DNA of 64,000 nucleotides from Pseudomonas sp. SORT22 (GCF_018417635.1 NZ_CP071007.1:186001-250000), one strand, 5' to 3'. Counted from the stretch's first letter, positions 53,802-63,617 are shown. Program-made: numbers and translations. The notes: generated by a model not told the origin, from the letters alone.

Positions 53802-54698
53802 ATGAGTAAAGTCAGTGTGTTGGTTGTGGATGATGCGCCGTTCATTCGCGACCTGGTCAAGAAGTGCCTGCGTAACTACTTCCCCGGTATCGTCATCGAA
53901 GATGCGGTCAACGGCCGCAAGGCCCAGACCTTGCTGAGCCGTGAGGCTTTCGACCTGGTCCTGTGCGACTGGGAAATGCCGGAAATGTCCGGCCTTGAGC
54001 TGCTGACCTGGTGCCGTCAGCAAGAGTCGATGAAGACCCTGCCGTTCATCATGGTGACCAGCCGTGGCGACAAGGAGAACGTGGTCCAGGCGATTCAGGC
54101 CGGGGTCTCGGATTTCGTCGGCAAGCCGTTCACCAACGAGCAACTGCTGACCAAGGTGAAAAAAGCCCTGACCAAGGTCGGCAAGCTCGACACCTTGCTG
54201 GCCAGTGCGCCGACCCGCGCGACGTCGGCGTTTGCCAACGACTCGCTGAGCGCCCTGACTGGCGGCCGTGCCGAAACGGTCAAGCCGACAGCCCCGGTGG
54301 CCCCGGTAGCCGCGGCCAAACCCCTGGTGAGCGCTCCCAAGCCTGCAGCTGCGGCGCCGGCAGGGCGTGGCCAGGGCCAACTGCGCCTGCCAAGCGGCGT
54401 GCAGCCGTGTGTGATCAAGGCCTTGAGCCTCAAGGAAGCGCTGCTGGTGGTGCGCCGTGGCGAAACCCTGCCACAGGTTCTGGAAGGCGCGGTACTCGAC
54501 CTGGAGCAGGGCGAGAACGCCGAGATCGCCCGCCTCAACGGCTACCTGCATGCGGTTGCCGCGCTGGAGCCGAAACCCGACAGCGACTGGTTGCAACTGA
54601 CCTTCAAGTTCGTTGACCAGGATGCGCAGAAGCTCGACTACCTGTCGCGCCTGATCGCCCGCGGTTCGGCGCAGAAGCACTTCGTGCCAGGGGCCTGA
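53802..54698 (+). CDS. Response regulator with C-terminal PilZ-like domain
   Basis: A 298-residue protein with an N-terminal REC domain (phosphoacceptor Asp in LVLCDWEMPEMSG near residue 50, conserved MVTSRGDKENV and the KPF switch) and, after a proline/alanine linker (about 160-190), a C-terminal domain that looks like a degenerate PilZ module (IKALSLKEALLVVRRGE). The usual cyclic-di-GMP arginines are not obvious. No kinase gene is adjacent except phoR further on. TAGGAG lies before the ATG at 53802. Its partner is unknown. Confidence 0.8.
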   Translation: MSKVSVLVVDDAPFIRDLVKKCLRNYFPGIVIEDAVNGRKAQTLLSREAFDLVLCDWEMPEMSGLELLTWCRQQESMKTLPFIMVTSRGDKENVVQAIQAGVSDFVGKPFTNEQLLTKVKKALTKVGKLDTLLASAPTRATSAFANDSLSALTGGRAETVKPTAPVAPVAAAKPLVSAPKPAAAAPAGRGQGQLRLPSGVQPCVIKALSLKEALLVVRRGETLPQVLEGAVLDLEQGENAEIARLNGYLHAVAALEPKPDSDWLQLTFKFVDQDAQKLDYLSRLIARGSAQKHFVPGA

Positions 54699-54704
54699 AG
54701 GCCC

Positions 54705-54834
54705 TGTGGGAGCGGGCCTTGCCCGCGATCGAGCGCGCAGCGGTCGCAATCCAGACAACACCTGATGTATTGACTGGGCTGGCCTCTTCGCGGGGCAAGC
54801 CGGCTCCTACAGGAGCCGGCCTTGCCGGCGATCA
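54705..54834. repeat. Two REP elements after the response-regulator gene
   Basis: A variant REP at 54705-54749 (GTGGGAGCGGGCCTTGCCCG) and a near-palindromic REP pair at 54786-54834 (CGGGGCAAGCCGGCTCCTAC then AGGAGCCGGCCTTGCCGG). They occupy the space before the M23 peptidase gene. Confidence 0.85.
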
Positions 54835-54941
54835 ATGCACCGTTCGTCTCCTGGTACACCCCTGAAACACTCTCGCCATACCCCCGCCAAAATCCGCTGC
54901 TAGGCTTCGACAGACCACTCACTGTCAAAAAGCCACTACTC

Positions 54942-55838
54942 ATGCCTGCACGCACGCTGCTGTTCTGCGCCTTGCTCATGGCCTGCGGCCCTGTGCTGGC
55001 CATGACCCTTTACAAAAGTACCGACGCCTACGGCGTGGTGTCCTATTCCGATCGACCGATTCCCGGCGGCCAGGCGTTTGTCTTTGGCGACAGGATGGTT
55101 GAGCAACTGGAAACCCAGGTGCAGTTGCAGGCCAACCGCTTTGCCGCAGGCGTGCGCTTCAGTGCGCGTAACGACACCTACGCGCCGGTCGAGGTAGAGC
55201 TGCGCCTGGAGCGCCTGGGCAATGTCCAGGGTGGGGCGTCGCGTTTGGTGCGGCGAGTGGTGCCGGCGCGCAGCACGGTGGCGCTGACGCTGCTCAGTGC
55301 CCGCCAGCCCGGCAAGCCGGTGAGCTACAAGAGCAAGTTCGATTTTGCCCTGGGCAACCCGGGCCAGCGTCAACAGGCGTTCCGTTACCCATTGCCCTGG
55401 CGCGGCGGGCCCTTTCGCCTGACCCAGGGGCCCAATGGCCGCTACAGCCACTTCGGGCCCAAGGGCCGTTATGCCATGGACATCGCCATGCCTGAAGGCA
55501 CGCCGATCATCGCCGCACGGGCAGGGGTGGTGATCAAGACCGAAAACAGCCAGAGCGGCCGTGGCAGTCATCCGTCAGGCAACTTTGTGCGCATCCTTCA
55601 CGAAGACGGCACCATGGGCGTGTACCTGCACCTGATGCGCGGCTCAGTGGTGGTCAGGGAAGGGCAGCGGGTGGTGTACGGCACGCCGCTGGCAAAATCC
55701 GGCAATACCGGCAACAGCAGCGGCCCGCACTTGCACTTTGTGGTGCAGCGCAACGTCGGGCTGGCGCTGGAGTCGATACCCTACCAGTTCAACCAGCCCG
55801 TCGGCGGGCTGCCGAACTTTACCGCCGGCAACCCCTGA
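54942..55838 (+). CDS. M23 (LytM) family peptidase, exported
   Basis: A 298-residue periplasmic peptidoglycan-hydrolase-like protein: signal peptide (MPARTLLFCALLMACGPVLA), a short DUF4124-like start (TLYKSTDAYGVVSYSDRP), a beta-rich middle and a C-terminal LytM domain with the zinc ligands in SHFGPKGRYAMDIAMPEG and the catalytic HLHFVVQ. It may be an active endopeptidase because the His-Asp and HxH sites are present. Start uncertain: no strong ribosome site at 54942, but the signal peptide begins there. It converges on the CNNM/CBS gene. Confidence 0.88.
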   Translation: MPARTLLFCALLMACGPVLAMTLYKSTDAYGVVSYSDRPIPGGQAFVFGDRMVEQLETQVQLQANRFAAGVRFSARNDTYAPVEVELRLERLGNVQGGASRLVRRVVPARSTVALTLLSARQPGKPVSYKSKFDFALGNPGQRQQAFRYPLPWRGGPFRLTQGPNGRYSHFGPKGRYAMDIAMPEGTPIIAARAGVVIKTENSQSGRGSHPSGNFVRILHEDGTMGVYLHLMRGSVVVREGQRVVYGTPLAKSGNTGNSSGPHLHFVVQRNVGLALESIPYQFNQPVGGLPNFTAGNP

Positions 55839-55844
55839 GGCGGC

Positions 55845-57185
55845 TCAATCGAGCTTGAGCACCTTGGCCAGGACGATCTTCGGCCCCTTCATCTTTTTGA
55901 TGATAATGCGCAGGCCTTCGACTTCCAGTAGCTCTTCCTCTTCCGGAACCCGCTTGAGGGTCTCGTAGACCAGGCCGGCGAGGGTTTCGGCCTCGATGTG
56001 GTCCAGATCCACGCCAAGCAGGCGCTCGACCTTGAACAGCGGGGTGTCGCCGCGTACCAGCAGCTTGCCCGGCTGGTAGGCGAGGATGCCGCGCTCGGCC
56101 TTGCGGTGTTCGTCCTGGATGTCGCCAACCAGCACTTCCAGCACGTCCTCCATGGTCAGGTAGCCGATGACCTTGCCGTCGGCTTCCTCGACCAGCGCAA
56201 AGTGCGCACCGCCTTTGCGGAACTGCTCGAGCAGGTGCGCCAGCGGCATGTGCCGCGACACGCGCTCCAGCGGCCGGGTCAGCTCGGCCAGGTTGAAAGA
56301 CTCGGGGATATGGTCGAGATCGGCCAGCTCCAGCAGCAGGTCCTTGATGTGCAGCAGGCCGATGAATTCGCCGCGCTCGGCATCGAGTACCGGGTAGCGA
56401 CTGAACTTGTGCCGACGGAACATCGCGAGGATTTCCTTGAGCGGCGCGTTGGCATCGAGGCAGACCATGTCTTCCCGCGAGTTAGCCCAGTCGACCACTT
56501 CCAGCTCGCCCATTTCCACCGCCGAGGCCAGTACCCGCATGCCTTGGTCGCTAGGGTCCTGGCCACGGCTGGAGTGCAGGATCAGCTTGAGTTCTTCACG
56601 GCTGTAGTGGTGTTCGTGGTGCGGCCCGGGCTCGCCCTGGCCGGCAATACGCAAGATGGCGTTGGCGCTGGCGTTGAGCAGGTAGATGGCCGGGTACATC
56701 AGCCAGTAGAACAGGTACAGCGGCACCGCCGTCCACAGCGACAGCAGCTCGGGCTTGCGGATCGCCCAGGACTTGGGCGCCAGCTCACCGACAACGATGT
56801 GCAGGTAGGAGATGACGAAGAAGGCGCTGAAGAACGAGATGCCCTTGATGACTTCCGGCGATTCAACGCCGACGGCGGCCAGCAGGGGTTCGAGCAGGTG
56901 CGCGAAGGCCGGCTCACCGACCCAGCCCAGGCCCAGCGAGGCCAGGGTGATACCCAGTTGGCAAGCGGACAGGTAGGCGTCCAGCTGGCTGTGTACGGTG
57001 CGCAGGATCTGCCCGCGCCAGCCATGCTGCTCGGCAATCGACTCGACCCGGGTCGAGCGCAATTTGACCATGGCGAACTCGGCGGCAACGAAGAAGCCGT
57101 TGAGCAGAACCAGCAGCAGAGCAAAAAGAATCATGCCGAAATCGGCGAAAAGTGCAGCGAGGTTGAAACCAGGGGAAGGGTCCAT
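55845..57185 (-). CDS. CNNM/CorC-type membrane protein with CBS pair
   Basis: A 446-residue protein of the HlyC/CorC (CNNM) family: the DUF21/CNNM membrane domain with several hydrophobic segments (about 10-185), a CBS pair (about 220-335; SRYPVLDAERGEFIGLLHIKD and FALVEEADGKVIGYLTMEDVLE) and a CorC_HlyC domain at the end. Homologues move Mg2+/Co2+ or protect membrane proteins. No adjacent transporter partner. It is transcribed toward the M23 gene, and downstream of phoR on the same strand, with a gap of 113 bp. Confidence 0.9.
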   Translation of the reverse strand: MDPSPGFNLAALFADFGMILFALLLVLLNGFFVAAEFAMVKLRSTRVESIAEQHGWRGQILRTVHSQLDAYLSACQLGITLASLGLGWVGEPAFAHLLEPLLAAVGVESPEVIKGISFFSAFFVISYLHIVVGELAPKSWAIRKPELLSLWTAVPLYLFYWLMYPAIYLLNASANAILRIAGQGEPGPHHEHHYSREELKLILHSSRGQDPSDQGMRVLASAVEMGELEVVDWANSREDMVCLDANAPLKEILAMFRRHKFSRYPVLDAERGEFIGLLHIKDLLLELADLDHIPESFNLAELTRPLERVSRHMPLAHLLEQFRKGGAHFALVEEADGKVIGYLTMEDVLEVLVGDIQDEHRKAERGILAYQPGKLLVRGDTPLFKVERLLGVDLDHIEAETLAGLVYETLKRVPEEEELLEVEGLRIIIKKMKGPKIVLAKVLKLD

Positions 57186-57298
57186 GATGGAGTTTTACGG
57201 GGTCCGTCTTTTAAGAAAGGGAGTACAGCAATGCCAGCATGAGCTGGCGCGAGTCAGCCAATGTAGCGGCTGACTGCGCAAATTTAAAGGGCGGCGGC

Positions 57299-58609
57299 TC
57301 AGGATGCCTGGCGCGAGGCTATCTGCACCGGGGCGAAATGGCAGGTAAAGGTGCTGCCATGGCCTGGCACGCTGCTGATTTCCAGGCGCGCGCGATGGCG
57401 CAGCAGCACGTGCTTGACGATCGCCAGGCCCAGGCCGGTGCCACCGGTATTGGAGGCACGGCTGGAGTCGACGCGGTAGAAGCGCTCGGTCAGGCGTGGC
57501 AGATGCTTGGGGTCGATGCCGATGCCCGAGTCCTGCACGCTCAGGTGTGCGCCTTGCTCGTCGGCCCACCAGCGGATGCGGATCTGGCCTTCGTCCTGGG
57601 TGTATTTGACTGCATTGAACACCAGGTTGGAAAAGGCGCTGCGCAGCTCCGCCTCGCTACCCTTGAGGCGAATGCCCGGCTGCGCCTCCAGGCTGATGCG
57701 CTGGTTACGCTGCCCGGACAATGCCTGGGCGTCGCCCTTGATCGATTGCAGCAGGCTCTCGACCGCTACTGGCTGGTTGTCCGAGGGGTAGTCGGTGGCT
57801 TCCAGCTTGGCCAGCAACAGCAGGTCGTTGAGCAGCGTTTGCATGCGCCCGCCTTGCTGCTGCATCTGCTGCAGGGCACGAACCCAGCGCGGGTTCACCT
57901 CTTCGACGTTATCGAGCAGGGTTTCCAGGTAGCCGGCGATCACCGTCAGCGGCGTGCGCAGTTCGTGGGAGACGTTGGCGACGAAATCCTTGCGCATCTG
58001 CTCCAGCTGATGGATGCGGGTGACATCGCGTACCAGCATCAGGTGCTCGTTGTTGCCGTAACGGGTGATGTGCAGTTGCACGCGCATGCGGTCGTTGATC
58101 GGCGAGGGGATCTCCAGCGGTTCGAGGTAGTTCTCCTGCTCGAAGTACTCCTTGAAGCGTGGATGACGTACCAGGTTGGTAACTGGCTGGCCGCTGTCCT
58201 GCGGGGTCTTGAGGCCGAGCAGGGTTTCCGCGGCGCGGTTCCACCACTCCAGGTTGCCATCGCTGTCGAGCATGATCACCGCATCCTTGAGGGCGGCGGT
58301 GGACTCCTGCACCCGGTCGATCACCGCCTGCAGACGCCCGCGCACGCGCTGGTCGCGGCGTTGCAGATGGTAGATGCTGTCGAACACCTCGCCCCACAGG
58401 CCATAGCCATCGGGCGGTGCTTCATCGGGTTTGTGCAGGCGCAGCCATTCGTGCAGGCGCAGCAGTTGCTTGAGGGTCCAGCCCAGGTAGATCGCCAGGC
58501 CCATGGCCAGGCTCCAGCCATAGTAGCCGCTGATCAGGCCGGCCAGCAGGCAGACGGTGATCAGCAACAGCATGTGGCGAATCAGGGTGCCATGCCAGTT
58601 CTGGTTCAA
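57299..58609 (-). CDS. phoR: Phosphate-regulon sensor kinase PhoR
   Basis: Membrane histidine kinase that phosphorylates PhoB when phosphate is low. The 436-residue protein has two N-terminal membrane segments (about 10-45), a PAS domain (95-200), the HisKA box FVANVSHELRTPLTVIAGYLE with His near residue 215, and the HATPase domain with NAVKYTQ, DSGIGI and GTGLGLAIVKH. The start is TTG at 58609 with AAGGAT five bases upstream; the first ATG lies 12 codons inside the membrane segment. Second gene of phoB-phoR. Confidence 0.95.
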   Translation of the reverse strand: MNQNWHGTLIRHMLLLITVCLLAGLISGYYGWSLAMGLAIYLGWTLKQLLRLHEWLRLHKPDEAPPDGYGLWGEVFDSIYHLQRRDQRVRGRLQAVIDRVQESTAALKDAVIMLDSDGNLEWWNRAAETLLGLKTPQDSGQPVTNLVRHPRFKEYFEQENYLEPLEIPSPINDRMRVQLHITRYGNNEHLMLVRDVTRIHQLEQMRKDFVANVSHELRTPLTVIAGYLETLLDNVEEVNPRWVRALQQMQQQGGRMQTLLNDLLLLAKLEATDYPSDNQPVAVESLLQSIKGDAQALSGQRNQRISLEAQPGIRLKGSEAELRSAFSNLVFNAVKYTQDEGQIRIRWWADEQGAHLSVQDSGIGIDPKHLPRLTERFYRVDSSRASNTGGTGLGLAIVKHVLLRHRARLEISSVPGHGSTFTCHFAPVQIASRQAS

Positions 58610-58628
58610 TTGGGATCCTTAGCGGATC

Positions 58629-58721
58629 AGCTGCACGTTGCAAGCTACAAGCTGCAAGGTTGAAGCGGATCTGCGTGTGCTTTTGCTCTTTCTTGCAGCT
58701 TGGGGCTTGTAGCTTGCAGCT
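58629..58721. repeat. Intra-operon hairpin repeat, copy D (phoB|phoR)
   Basis: Best preserved copy: left arm AGCTGCACGTTGCAAGCTAC... and right arm ending TTGTAGCTTGCAGCT are near-perfect inverse over about 30 bp, with the centre GCTTTTGCTC shared with copy B. It fills almost the whole gap between the phoB stop and phoR. Confidence 0.78.
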
Positions 58722-58724
58722 TTC

Positions 58725-59414
58725 TCAACTTTTAGTTGAGAACCGGTAACCGGTGCCGCGGACGGTTTGTACCAGATTTTCGTAGGCATCGCCCAATGCC
58801 TTGCGCAGGCGGCGGATATGCACGTCGACGGTGCGTTCCTCGACATAGACGTTGCCGCCCCAGACCTGGTCGAGCAGCTGGCCACGGGTGTAGGCGCGCT
58901 CCTGGTGGGTCATGAAGAATTGCAGCAGGCGGTATTCGGTCGGGCCCATTTCGGCCGGCTTGCCATCGATGGTCACTCGGTGGCTGATTGGATCGAGCAG
59001 CAGGCCGCCGACTTCGATCGGCGCTTCGCCATCGCTCGGGCCGGCGCGGCGCAGCACGGCCTTAAGCCGGGCCACCAGCTCGCGCGGCGAGAAAGGCTTG
59101 GTGATGTAGTCGTCGGCGCCGACTTCCAGGCCCTGGATCTTGTTGTCTTCCTCACCCTTGGCGGTGAGCATGATGATCGGGATGTCGCCGGTCAGCTCGT
59201 CGCGCTTGAGGCGGCGGGCCAGTTCGATACCGGAGGTGCCCGGGAGCATCCAGTCGAGCAGGATCAGGTCCGGCTTGCGGTCGACGATGATGGCGTGGGC
59301 CTGCTGGGAGTTTTCGGCTTCCAGGCAGTCATAGCCGGCCATTTCCAATGCAACGGCGATCATCTCGCGAATTGGCGCTTCGTCGTCAACGATCAGAATG
59401 TTTCTGCCAACCAT
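58725..59414 (-). CDS. phoB: Phosphate-regulon response regulator PhoB
   Basis: OmpR-type activator that binds PhoB boxes. The 229-residue protein has the REC domain with phosphoacceptor Asp in [13 protein letters not shown] near residue 53 and the winged-helix effector domain from about 130 ([30 protein letters not shown] ... [14 protein letters not shown]). The ATG at 59414 has AGAGG upstream. A PhoB box lies before it, indicating autoregulation. Confidence 0.96.
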   Translation of the reverse strand: MVGRNILIVDDEAPIREMIAVALEMAGYDCLEAENSQQAHAIIVDRKPDLILLDWMLPGTSGIELARRLKRDELTGDIPIIMLTAKGEEDNKIQGLEVGADDYITKPFSPRELVARLKAVLRRAGPSDGEAPIEVGGLLLDPISHRVTIDGKPAEMGPTEYRLLQFFMTHQERAYTRGQLLDQVWGGNVYVEERTVDVHIRRLRKALGDAYENLVQTVRGTGYRFSTKS

Positions 59415-59466
59415 GCTTAAACCTCTTCCATTAAAGGTGTCTTGGCCCGCATTAGATAACGGAATT

Positions 59467-59484
59467 ATTGCAGTCGTGTGACAG
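59467..59484 (-). promoter_or_regulatory. PhoB box upstream of phoB
   Basis: Read on the minus strand: CTGTCAC-ACGA-CTGCAAT, a 7-4-7 repeat in which the second half deviates at two positions from consensus. It is 53 bp upstream of the phoB start. Confidence 0.7.
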
Positions 59485-59560
59485 CTCGTGGGCCATTGCA
59501 GCAACATTCTGTTACTGGGCTAGGCTTAAATTCCCTCTCCCGAGAATTACGGTGAATCCA

Positions 59561-59935
59561 ATGACACGACATACGCTGAACTGGATGGGTCTATTCGCTG
59601 CAGTAGCCCTGGCGCTGCCGGGAGTGGCCTCGGCTCATCATGCCATGGAGAAGGACGGCATGTGGGTCGACCATAAGGGTATGACCTTGTACACCTTTGA
59701 CAAGGACGCTGACGGCAAATCCATGTGTAACGCTGATTGTGCCAAGAACTGGCCGCCGTTGATGGTCAAGGATGGCGAGAAGGCCGAAGGCAAGTGGACA
59801 CAGATCAAGCGCGATGACGGCAACATGCAGTGGGCCTATGATGGCAAGCCGCTGTACACCTTCGTCAAGGACCAGAAGGCGGGGGACACTGTGGGCGACG
59901 GTATGAAGGACGTCTGGCACGTTGCCAAACCGTAA
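59561..59935 (+). CDS. Secreted Y-X4-D repeat protein (COG4315)
   Basis: A 124-residue exported protein with signal peptide (MGLFAAVALALPGVASAHH) and two copies of the YTFDKD / YTFVKD (Y-X4-D) motif of the lipoprotein_15 family, plus the conserved CNADCAKNWPPLM with two cysteines. Family members are envelope proteins of unknown function. GGTGA lies before the ATG at 59561. It is divergent from phoB, and the intergenic PhoB box points toward phoB only. Confidence 0.85.
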   Translation: MTRHTLNWMGLFAAVALALPGVASAHHAMEKDGMWVDHKGMTLYTFDKDADGKSMCNADCAKNWPPLMVKDGEKAEGKWTQIKRDDGNMQWAYDGKPLYTFVKDQKAGDTVGDGMKDVWHVAKP

Positions 59936-59943
59936 TGGCTTTT

Positions 59944-59991
59944 TCGCGGGGCAAGCCCGCTCCTACAGGTAGGAGCGGGCATGCCCCGCGA
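59944..59991. repeat. REP pair between convergent genes
   Basis: TCGCGGGGCAAGCCCGCTCC then its inverse GGAGCGGGCATGCCCCGCGA, nearly touching at the centre. It separates the Y-X4-D gene from ubiA and can fold as a strong hairpin. Confidence 0.9.
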
Positions 59992-59995
59992 TGAA

Positions 59996-60883
59996 TCAGA
60001 AGCTGTAATCCAGCACGATGCCGACAAACACCAGCAACCCGGCCCAGTGGTTGTGCAAGAAGGCCTTGAAGCACGATTCGCGGTCCAGCTTGCGCGTCGA
60101 CCAGAACTCCCAGGCAAAGCACAGCAAGGCTGCCATCAGTCCCAGGTGGAACCAGCCGCCCAGCTCGAAGCGGTTGCCGGCCAGTAACAGGCAGCCAAGG
60201 GACAATACCTGCAAGGTGAGGATGATCACCCGATCGGCTTCACCGAACAGGATGGCGGTGGATTTGACCCCGATTTTCAGGTCGTCATCGCGGTCGACCA
60301 TGGCGTAGTACGTGTCGTAGCCCACGGTCCACAGCAGGTTGGCGATGTACAGCAGCCAGGCGATGGCCGGCAGCTCGCCGGTGGCGGCGGTGAAGGCCAT
60401 GGGGATGCCCCAGGAGTAGGCCGCCCCCAGCACCACCTGCGGGTAGTAGGTGTAGCGCTTCATGAACGGGTAACAGGCCGCCAGCGCCACAGCGCCGAAC
60501 GACAGCCACACCGTGGTGGCATTGGTGCACAGCACCAGCAAGAAACTCACCCCGACCAATACCGCAAACAGGGTCAGCGCCTCGCGGGCGTTGATCCGTC
60601 CGGCGGCCAGCGGGCGGTCGGCAGTGCGTTTGACGTGGCCATCGACCTTGCGGTCGGCGAAATCGTTGATGGCGCAGCCGGCAGCGCGCATCAGCACCAC
60701 GCCGAGGGTGAATATCAGCACGTTGGCCAGGGTCGGCGCGCCCTTGGCGGCAATCCAGACGGCCGAAAGGGTCGGCCACAGCAGCAGGTAGATGCCAATC
60801 GGACGGTCCATCCGGCTCAGCTGGATGAAGTCCCAGGCCCGGGGGTGCAGGCGATTGAACGACTTGAGCAGCTGCAGGTACAT
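59996..60883 (-). CDS. ubiA: 4-hydroxybenzoate octaprenyltransferase
   Basis: Membrane prenyltransferase of ubiquinone synthesis. The 295-residue protein has about eight hydrophobic segments and the two aspartate-rich motifs [11 protein letters not shown] near residue 72 and [13 protein letters not shown] near residue 195, both required for Mg-prenyl diphosphate binding. The ATG at 60883 has GGAGA upstream and overlaps the ubiC stop by one base, so the two are translationally coupled. Confidence 0.95.
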   Translation of the reverse strand: MYLQLLKSFNRLHPRAWDFIQLSRMDRPIGIYLLLWPTLSAVWIAAKGAPTLANVLIFTLGVVLMRAAGCAINDFADRKVDGHVKRTADRPLAAGRINAREALTLFAVLVGVSFLLVLCTNATTVWLSFGAVALAACYPFMKRYTYYPQVVLGAAYSWGIPMAFTAATGELPAIAWLLYIANLLWTVGYDTYYAMVDRDDDLKIGVKSTAILFGEADRVIILTLQVLSLGCLLLAGNRFELGGWFHLGLMAALLCFAWEFWSTRKLDRESCFKAFLHNHWAGLLVFVGIVLDYSF

Positions 60884-61446
60884 CAGCGGGTCTCCGATGG
60901 GGTGTCGGCGGCAATCCACAGTGTAGGCAAGAACACCTCGGCCACCAGCACGCTCAAGGCGTCGCGATCAAAGCGCGAACGGCGCCCCCACAAGCCGACA
61001 TGGCACTGCTCCAGCGGCAACCAGGCCTGCGGATAGTGGCAGACCTCGATGGGCCGGCGGACAAAGCCCTGTTCGCAGAACAGCAGTTCGCCCAATGAGC
61101 GGCTGCCCAGCGCTTCCATGTCCAGGCCGCCACTTTCCAGCGAGCTGCGCGCGGCCACGCTGCGGGCAAACACCCAGGGCTGGCCATGGCCGCGCAAGTA
61201 CACTTCGCGCACCCAGCCTTCGCTGCCCAACGGCAGGTCAAGGGCCTGGCATTCGTCTTCGCGCAGTCGTTGCCAGCCCTCGCAAAGGGGTGTCACGCAA
61301 AAGTGATCGGCGGATAATTGAATCAGGCGGCGGGTCAGGGAGCCCTGGTCGTACAACCAGTCGCGAGTCGTGGGCGATGTGCTGTCTGCCAGGTCAGGGT
61401 GCTGCAGCCAGAGTGCAGCGGGCGCTTGCAATGTTTCGTACGGCAC
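60883..61446 (-). CDS. ubiC: Chorismate lyase
   Basis: Cleaves chorismate to 4-hydroxybenzoate, the substrate of UbiA. The 187-residue protein matches the UbiC fold: [59 protein letters not shown] with the active-site Arg, and SRSLGELLF followed by the conserved terminal AEVFLPTLW. The start is GTG at 61446, without a strong ribosome site. Upstream partner of ubiA in a two-gene operon. Confidence 0.94.
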   Translation of the reverse strand: MPYETLQAPAALWLQHPDLADSTSPTTRDWLYDQGSLTRRLIQLSADHFCVTPLCEGWQRLREDECQALDLPLGSEGWVREVYLRGHGQPWVFARSVAARSSLESGGLDMEALGSRSLGELLFCEQGFVRRPIEVCHYPQAWLPLEQCHVGLWGRRSRFDRDALSVLVAEVFLPTLWIAADTPSETR

Positions 61447-61614
61447 GGCGGTATCGAATAACAGGCCAGAGAGACGCCGAGCTTAGCATGATTGCCCGAT
61501 CCGGCTTGCATGCTGGCACCTGGCTCCAGTACAAAGCCCTTTCTTTGATGGCCGCCACTGTAATCTTCACGAGAGCGGCCACTCCAATGCCTGAGTCTTT
61601 CGAGGAAGTGCGTT

Positions 61615-61782
61615 ATGAAAAAGTGGCAATGTATTGTCTGTGGCCTGGTCTACAACGAAGCTGACGGTTGGCCGGACGACGGCATCGCTCCAGGCACCAG
61701 GTGGGAAGACGTACCCGAAGACTGGCTGTGCCCGGACTGCGGTGTCGGCAAGATGGATTTCGAGATGATCGAAATCAACTGA
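61615..61782 (+). CDS. rubA: Rubredoxin
   Basis: A 55-residue iron protein (too short for many gene finders) with the two Cys pairs of rubredoxin: [10 protein letters not shown] at residues 4-13 and LCPDCGVGK near residue 40, plus the [19 protein letters not shown] core. It carries electrons from rubredoxin reductase, for example to alkane hydroxylase or oxygen/peroxide reduction. GAGGAAG lies before the ATG. Rubredoxin reductase follows after 34 bp; some Pseudomonas have two rubredoxins here, this window one. Confidence 0.95.
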   Translation: MKKWQCIVCGLVYNEADGWPDDGIAPGTRWEDVPEDWLCPDCGVGKMDFEMIEIN

Positions 61783-61816
61783 TCACATTTCAATCAGATT
61801 TCAAGGAAGGCAGCGC

Positions 61817-62965
61817 ATGACGGCTCCAGTGGTGATTGTCGGTACAGGTCTGGCGGGTTACAACCTGGCTCGCGAGTTTCGCAAGCTCGACGGCGATACG
61901 CCGTTGTTGCTGATTACCGCCGACGACGGCCGCTCCTACTCCAAGCCGATGCTTTCCACCGGTTTCGCCAAGAACAAGGACGCCGACGGCCTTAGCATGG
62001 CCGCACCCGGCGCCATGGCCGAGCAGCTCAAGGCCGAGGTGCGCACCCACACCCGCATCAGCGGCATCGACCCGGGCCACAAACGCCTGTGGATCGGTGA
62101 AGAGCAGGTTCACTACCGCGACCTGATCCTGGCCTGGGGCGCCGAAACCGTGCGGGTGCCGGTCGAAGGCGATGCAGGCGAGCTGATCTTCCCGATCAAC
62201 GACCTCGAGGACTACGCGCGTTTTCGCGCCGCCGCCGCTGGCAAGCAACGGGTGCTGATCCTCGGCGCCGGCCTGATCGGCTGTGAGTTCGCCAACGACA
62301 TGAGCCTGGGTGGCTATCAGGTCGAGCTGGTGGCGCCGTGCGAGCAGGTCATGCCGACCTTGCTGCACCCGATGGCGGCAGCCGCGGTTCAGGCCGGCCT
62401 TCAAGAGCTGGGCGTGCGTTTCCACCTGGGCCCGGTACTGACCCGCCTGCAGCGGCTGGAGCAGGGCCTGGAAGCGCACTTGTCCGACGGCAGCGTGATT
62501 GCTTGCGACCTGGTGGTTTCGGCTGTTGGCCTGCGCCCACGCATCGACCTGGCCTCGGCTGCGGGGTTGCAGGTCAATCGCGGCGTAGTGGTTGATCGCC
62601 AGCTGCGTACCTCCCACGCCAACATCTTCGCCCTCGGTGATTGCGCCGAAGTCGATGGCCTCAATCTGCTGTATGTGATGCCGTTGATGAGTTGCGCCCG
62701 GGCGCTGGCGCAAACCCTGGCCGGCAACCCGACAGCGGTCGCCTACGGGCCGATGCCGGTTACGGTTAAAACCCCGGCCTGCCCGCTGGTGGTGTCGCCT
62801 GTGCCCCATGGCCGTGAGGGCCAGTGGAGCGTTGAAGGCCAGGGCGCCGACCTCAAGGTGCTCTGCCATGACGCAGACGGCCAACTGCTGGGCTATGCCC
62901 TGACCGGCACCGCCGTCATGGACAAGCTGGCTCTAAATCGGCAACTTCCGGCGCTGATGGCGTAA
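61817..62965 (+). CDS. rubB: Rubredoxin-NAD+ reductase
   Basis: A 382-residue FAD flavoprotein transferring electrons from NADH to rubredoxin. Motifs: FAD-binding [20 protein letters not shown] at the N-terminus, NAD-binding [24 protein letters not shown] near residue 145 and the second FAD motif [14 protein letters not shown] near 275. AAGGAAGG precedes the ATG. It forms a two-gene unit with rubA. The AlkT-type enzyme of alkane oxidisers belongs to the same family. Confidence 0.94.
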   Translation: MTAPVVIVGTGLAGYNLAREFRKLDGDTPLLLITADDGRSYSKPMLSTGFAKNKDADGLSMAAPGAMAEQLKAEVRTHTRISGIDPGHKRLWIGEEQVHYRDLILAWGAETVRVPVEGDAGELIFPINDLEDYARFRAAAAGKQRVLILGAGLIGCEFANDMSLGGYQVELVAPCEQVMPTLLHPMAAAAVQAGLQELGVRFHLGPVLTRLQRLEQGLEAHLSDGSVIACDLVVSAVGLRPRIDLASAAGLQVNRGVVVDRQLRTSHANIFALGDCAEVDGLNLLYVMPLMSCARALAQTLAGNPTAVAYGPMPVTVKTPACPLVVSPVPHGREGQWSVEGQGADLKVLCHDADGQLLGYALTGTAVMDKLALNRQLPALMA

Positions 62966-63152
62966 ATAACCGGCGTTCTGTCGGATTTCCCCTGCCTTTG
63001 CCCCAGCAATGGCCGCCCAGAGACTGGCGCGGCCCCTGAGGGCATGCCATTCTCACTCCGTCTGCCGCAGTTTAGAGCCTGCGGTGCCTTGGGCGCTGTT
63101 CTTCAAGAGCAGCACGGCATAACAACAAAAAAACCGTCAAAGAGGCTTCACT

Positions 63153-63428
63153 ATGCGTAAACCAGAACTCGCCGCCGCCATTGCGGAAAAGGCTGATCTC
63201 ACCAAAGAGCAAGCCAACCGCGTGCTCAACGCCGTGCTCGAAGAAATCACCGGCGCCCTGCACCGCAAGGACAGCGTGACCCTGGTCGGCTTCGGTACCT
63301 TCCTGCAGCGCCACCGCGGTGCCCGCACGGGCAAAAACCCGCAAACCGGCGAGCCGGTCAAGATCAAGGCCAGCAACACTGTTGCTTTCAAACCAGGTAA
63401 ATCCCTGAAGGACAGCGTCAATCCGTGA
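63153..63428 (+). CDS. hupA: DNA-binding protein HU
   Basis: A 91-residue nucleoid protein with the full HU fold: MRKPELAAAIAEKADLTKEQANRVLNAVL helices, SVTLVGFGTFLQR, then the DNA-intercalating arm RTGKNPQTGEPVKIKA with Pro at the tip and the closing FKPGKSLKDSVN. Name from its position next to rubredoxin reductase, as hupA in P. aeruginosa. Its leader contains AACAACAA (63122-63129). An intrinsic terminator follows. Confidence 0.94.
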   Translation: MRKPELAAAIAEKADLTKEQANRVLNAVLEEITGALHRKDSVTLVGFGTFLQRHRGARTGKNPQTGEPVKIKASNTVAFKPGKSLKDSVNP

Positions 63429-63454
63429 TGCCTCGCACAGATCGATTGCAGTGA

Positions 63455-63486
63455 AAAACGGGCACCGCACAAGGTGCCCGTTTTTT
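63455..63486 (+). terminator. Intrinsic terminator of hupA
   Basis: AAAACGGGCACC, 6-nt loop, GGTGCCCGTTTT with six T in all. Strong, and A-rich on the other side. Confidence 0.9.
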
Positions 63487-63563
63487 ATTGCCGCCGCCCT
63501 GGCATCTGGCTAGCATACGCGGCCGCCGTCGCAAGGACGGGGAAGTGTCCAGGGAGGGCCGTG

Positions 63564-63617
63564 ATGAAGACCGAAGGATTCGCACTAACCGCTAGCGCAG
63601 GGCAACGCCATGTATGA
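63564..63617 (+). CDS. Possible 17-residue leader peptide
   Basis: ATG preceded by a strong GGGAGG seven bases upstream, coding for MKTEGFALTASAGQRHV and ending five bases inside the next gene, so the following ATG (63610) overlaps its last codons. The layout is that of a translationally coupled leader ORF. Nothing else supports its being expressed. Confidence 0.3.
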   Translation: MKTEGFALTASAGQRHV

